From: Timema cristinae
Taxonomy: Eukaryota; Arthropoda; Insecta; Phasmatodea; Timematidae
Length of the DNA stretch: 64,000 nucleotides
Direction: 5' to 3'
NCBI GenBank assembly: GCA_039000515.1
Contig: JBCFYV010000504.1
Span: 1-64,000, forward strand
In this document: positions 61,315 through 64,000 of the stretch, piece by piece
Numbering within the stretch: position 1 is the first letter of the stretch
How the letters are laid out: each line of letters opens with the position of its first letter
Program-made: the position numbers and the translations under genes
The notes under the pieces: model-generated
Databases searched by the model: none
The model's input: only the letters and a program-made list of their open reading frames with translations
What the model was told of the DNA's origin: nothing

Positions 61315-62220
61315 ACGTTACGCGTTGCAATTCGGTGTTCGTAGAAGGTTCCCTCCTCCTCTTCGCCATCCAAGATTGTCCAGTCTGTATACGTCAGGTT
61401 TGTCGCATCTCACCACACGGCTGACTTTGAAAATCTCTTCGCAGAGAATTGCTCTCGTAGCCCTTTTCAAACAGCATTTTGGATTTGCTAATACGCACCG
61501 TGTCGCCGACTTTGAGTTTCGGCCTGCTTATCGGGGTTTTGGACACGCCGCTTCACCGTACAGATTATCTCTGAGGTGAAGGCACATTCAGGTTTCTGAA
61601 ACGTCGGTGGGCGCATTTGATACTGGAATGTTTTGTGCCGTTGTACGCGTCGACGAGATCTGGAGGACGTCCACATCCGATACGTTGTTGGTTCGGGTAA
61701 TGTAGCGCCACATGGCCCTTTCAGATTTCTGTTGAATCGTTCACGACGCTCGCCTTTCACCGTCGGATTTTTAGTGTTGTAGTATGCCACGCCTTCTTGC
61801 TTGAGAATTTCAGGACAGAGTGCCGTGAACTCTGTCCTCCTTGTCCGTCTGTAAACTTAGAGTTTTACGCCACTTTGCTGATAAATGTCCTGAAAGGTCT
61901 CTGACACACTCCCCTCTTGGACGGAAGCGTCCTTGCCGGCATCTTGCTAAAACACGTCGATGACGTGAGCATGTACACTGCACGTGTTGTATTTGGGAGA
62001 CTTCGCATCACGTTGAGTCCGGCTTGCCAGAGATAGTCAATGTTTGGGACACACGTACCGATTGCGTGTGGTAACTTTTTGCACGGTTTGTAGGAGGGTA
62101 TAAGCGTCTTGCGCCGAAGCCATATCTTACTTTGGCGGGATCTTTTTTGACGCCTTTATGTGCGACGGCGCTCCCTGCAAACCCTGCAGGATGTGAAGGG
62201 TCGTAGTAGTTGTCGTCCAT
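61315..62220 (-). pseudogene. Polinton retroviral-type (RVE) integrase, frame-broken
   Basis: Starts MDDNYYDPSHPAGFAG at 62220, the N-terminal motif of Polinton integrases. QDAYTLLQTVQK follows near 62110 in another frame, then LWQAGLNVM near 62025 (region of the first catalytic Asp), SVSETFQDIYQQ near 61900, TEFTALCPEIL near 61835 (second Asp and following glutamate region) and GERRERFNRNLKG near 61755, the conserved basic motif at the end of the core. KLKVGDTVRISK near 61510 matches the C-terminal SH3-like domain. About 300 codons; five or more frame breaks. Confidence 0.82.
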
Positions 62221-62224
62221 TTAG

Positions 62225-62839
62225 CTCGGAACGGCGTCAGGCCACGGTTTTCGTCCACCTCTTCTTCTTTTTGGAGTTGCGCGGTGTAAGTGGTTGTGGT
62301 CGGGGTCGGATCTCTAAATGGGCGCCAACGTTTCGGGATTCAAATAAATTCTTTCGGAACATTTATTTTTGCAGCCGCCGTGAGAAACACTCCGCCCCCG
62401 TACGGTTCGCTGCTGTCTTTCGCTTGACCGATCATTGATTAAATCCACGATATTGGATCCGCGGTGAGAGGCGTTATCGTGAATACTCCATTCCTTTATC
62501 GTCCCAATGACGATTACCGCTAGGAGACCTTACTGTTCTATAAAAGGACAGCTTTTTTAGCGCCTGTTGCGGTACAGTGTTAAGTACGGGTAAGTACAGA
62601 CACTTCAGGGGTGGTGGTGGTGGTATTTTCAGGCGGGTGGAGGGTTGTTGACTAAAGTGGAGATAGCGCTGCAGCACTTGTTGGTATAGAGTCCATTTAG
62701 GACTTTTCGTCGAGTTTTGAAGCGAGGATTTTTTCATCTCCTTGTCCAAACTCGGAGACACTATATTTTTTTGGCGACGCTCCTCTTGTTTGGTAGGTTG
62801 TTCGTAACGGTGTAATGATTCGGGGACACCCAATATCAT
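62225..62839 (-). pseudogene. Polinton LQRY-motif protein, unknown function
   Basis: Starts near 62839 and reads KEMKKSSLQN, then SPKWTLYQQVLQRYLHF near 62680, a proline run PPPPP, then LNTVPQQALKKL. GNRHWDDKGMEYSR ends the first frame at 62474, and GSNIVDLINDRSS follows near 62450 in another frame. The W-LY-Q-LQRYL segment and the later WDDKG ... GSNIVDLIND pair are features of a small protein found just before the integrase in Polintons. A probable counterpart lies at 15116-15440 in Polinton 1. Its role is not known to me; a virion or DNA-binding role is possible. Confidence 0.6.
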
Positions 62840-63286
62840 TTTTTTTCGTGTTGTGTTCCATCATCTACTTGTTGAACCAAGGAGCGTGGACTCCGCTGAT
62901 TAACGGGCATAAAAGTAACGGTAGGAACGTCCTCCTTTCTGAAACGAGTAGTCGTATCTTCTTCTTCCAGCCACTCTACTCGTTTGACCAGCTGCGTCAA
63001 CACCTGCTTGTGTGCACGTAACTTTTGCTTCTGCGCATTTTTCAGCGGCACCCACCCTTTTAAAAGTTGTTGTAGGCACACATCGGCAAACTGGACGTAC
63101 ATTAGTTTCTTGTCGGCCGTTTTCAGCAAGGCGACGCCCATTGGTGGGGGGTTCATGCGATGCATCGCACGTAAGCAGAGGGGCCTGCTTCAACACTTTG
63201 GGATCATGATTATGAAATAATGATTTGTAATCGGGAATCTGTGTCGGTGTTTTTATAACTTTTGCTTGGTAGGTACACGCAACCAT
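62836..63286 (-). pseudogene. Basic core-like Polinton protein (pX-like)
   Basis: A minus-strand frame from 63286 (MVACTYQAKVIK) changes frame near 63165. The second part reads LKTADKKLMYVQFADVC, then LLKGWVPLKNAQKQKLRAHK and a basic C-terminal half. A small protein with an N-L-KG-VPL-QK-LR--K core and Lys/Arg-rich end, next to the packaging ATPase, fits the basic core or pX-like proteins of Polintons and adintoviruses. It may condense DNA in the virion. It touches the LQRY-motif gene at 62836-62839. Confidence 0.6.
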
Positions 63287-63299
63287 CCGTCTTTGGTTG

Positions 63300-63875
63300 C
63301 AGGTTCTATTTTCCTGAACAATTCGGGTGTTGTACCTTGTTTGAATCTAACAAGATATAGCCGTTGGGGCAGTACTTGTAGCTTCGGTGTAAGCCTCTTG
63401 TAAACAGGGGGTTTTCAGGACATACCTGGCGTGATGTTGCAAAGTGTTGATTGACCTCTATCTCGTGAATTTTAAAAAGCACGATATGTGTGCGATTTTA
63501 AAGATAATGTCTCTTTGGCCCCTGTCCCTGGTTGGAATTATATTTTGGGTAGTTAATTGACGCTAATATTTTGATGGTGGCTTCCTTGGGGAACAGATAA
63601 CGACCACTCGATGGCTTCCCGCATCAGGTCGTCCAGGATAATCAGCTGCGGAGAGTCGTTACATGTGTCATCCATTTCGGTAAACCCTTTTCAGAATATG
63701 ATGAAACCGTCTTGTTCGAATCCCGGTTGCCATAGAGAATAATGCCAGGTGAATTTTATAAATTTAACGTCACACATTGAGTCAAGTTGCGGATAAAGAT
63801 GCTACAAATGTGTCTTCCCGCAGCCGGATGGGCCGGCCTGATGATGGCGAAAATGGATGTTTTCAACTTGTCCAT
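63300..63875 (-). pseudogene. DNA-packaging ATPase (FtsK/HerA, A32 type), frame-broken
   Basis: Would pump DNA into the capsid. ATG at 63875 starts MDKLKTSIFAI. One base out of frame the P-loop GPSGCGKTHL follows at about 63803-63833. The Walker B segment PQLIILDDLMREAIEW is clear at 63604-63650, followed by the family motif GSHHQNISV near 63560 and a C-terminal RQVCPENPLF piece near 63440. The order and a length near 190 codons fit Polinton ATPases. A TATAAATA lies 38 bases upstream, and the basic core-like gene begins just downstream. Confidence 0.85.
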
Positions 63876-63912
63876 AATGTTTTGAGACTGAGCTTATAAG
63901 TATATGAACTTA

Positions 63913-63920
63913 TATTTATA
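63913..63920 (-). promoter_or_regulatory. TATA box upstream of the packaging ATPase
   Basis: TATAAATA on the minus strand, 38-45 bases upstream of the ATG at 63875, preceded by a C/T-rich tract (CCCGCTCCCTTCCTCTCC). Such spacing suits a TATA-driven promoter. Inference only; no transcript evidence. Confidence 0.5.
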
Positions 63921-63947
63921 GGAGAGGAAGGGAGCGGGGGTGTAAAC

Positions 63948-63992
63948 GTTAAAACCAATATAACAGTTTTTACAATATTTATTTGTATGAAT
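63948..63992 (-). terminator. Possible 3'-end signal of a gene beyond the right edge
   Basis: Minus strand reads CATACAAATAAATATTGTAA, containing AATAAA, and loosely resembles the cassettes at 56314-56796. A minus-strand Polinton gene outside the window could end here. Confidence 0.35.
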
Positions 63993-64000
63993 ATTTACAA

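Larger units (their letters stand above)
56845..64000 (-). mobile_element. Polinton 2 (Maverick/adintovirus-like), partial, minus strand
   Basis: At least eight Polinton-type genes follow one another on the minus strand: packaging ATPase, basic core-like protein, LQRY-motif protein, integrase, penton-like protein, pVI-like protein, major capsid protein and one or two unidentified genes. Composition is clearly less AT-rich than the flank, with a sharp rise near 56.85 kb. The polymerase and the right terminal repeat must lie beyond base 64000. The left terminal repeat could not be fixed without its partner. Genes are closely packed and share one strand. Frame breaks are frequent but homopolymer noise is lower than in Polinton 1. 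Confidence 0.85.

Noticed and set aside
56845..64000. Integrated adenovirus-, herpes- or nimavirus-type genome
   Set aside because: Gene set and order (RVE integrase, A32-type ATPase, double jelly-roll capsid, penton-like LPS-SM motif) fit Polintons.

Overview
The window looks like AT-rich nuclear DNA of an invertebrate. It is packed with decayed transposable elements, and I see no intact host gene. The main content is two Polinton (Maverick) elements, the large DNA transposons related to adintoviruses. They carry a protein-primed DNA polymerase, a retroviral-type integrase, a packaging ATPase and capsid-type genes. Around them lie remnants of three LINE-type retrotransposons (possibly four), a mariner and a pogo/Tigger transposon, tRNA-like SINE pieces and many short tandem repeats. 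Almost every coding region is broken by frame changes, so gene identities rest on chains of short motifs in shifted frames.

Layout. 70-930 is a degenerate satellite block. 1568-18078 is Polinton 1, seen end to end: inverted terminal repeats of about 231 and 240 bp, termini AGTA.AAT, and a 5-bp flanking repeat GCCTT. Inside it, in order, are a B-box-bearing satellite (3460-4720), the DNA polymerase (about 5271-8925, +), an AT-rich repeat island (9100-10945), an unresolved coding-like block (10950-15100), the integrase (15505-16650, +) and a probable minor capsid gene (16698-17300, +). From 18.1 to 36 kb come a LINE (19.0-20.6, -), a pogo-like transposase (21.8-22.8, -), a possible LINE (26.2-27.1, +), unidentified stretches and a mariner (33.7-34.8, -). 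From 36 to 49 kb there is AT-rich DNA with minisatellites and no recognisable gene. An inverted pair of tRNA-like SINE heads lies at 49.1-49.55 and two LINE fragments at 50.2-51.15 and 53.76-54.78 (both -). From about 56.8 kb to the right edge is Polinton 2, all on the minus strand: ATPase, basic core-like protein, an LQRY-motif protein, integrase, penton-like protein, pVI-like protein, major capsid protein and two unidentified genes. Its right end lies outside the window.

The Polinton genes form one life cycle: the integrase inserts the element, the polymerase copies it, and the ATPase and capsid proteins suggest a virion-forming ancestor. Both copies look dead as they stand.

The first ~36 kb is crowded with long G, A, C and T runs and the remainder much less so. 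This suggests low-quality consensus sequence, so many frame breaks there may be technical.
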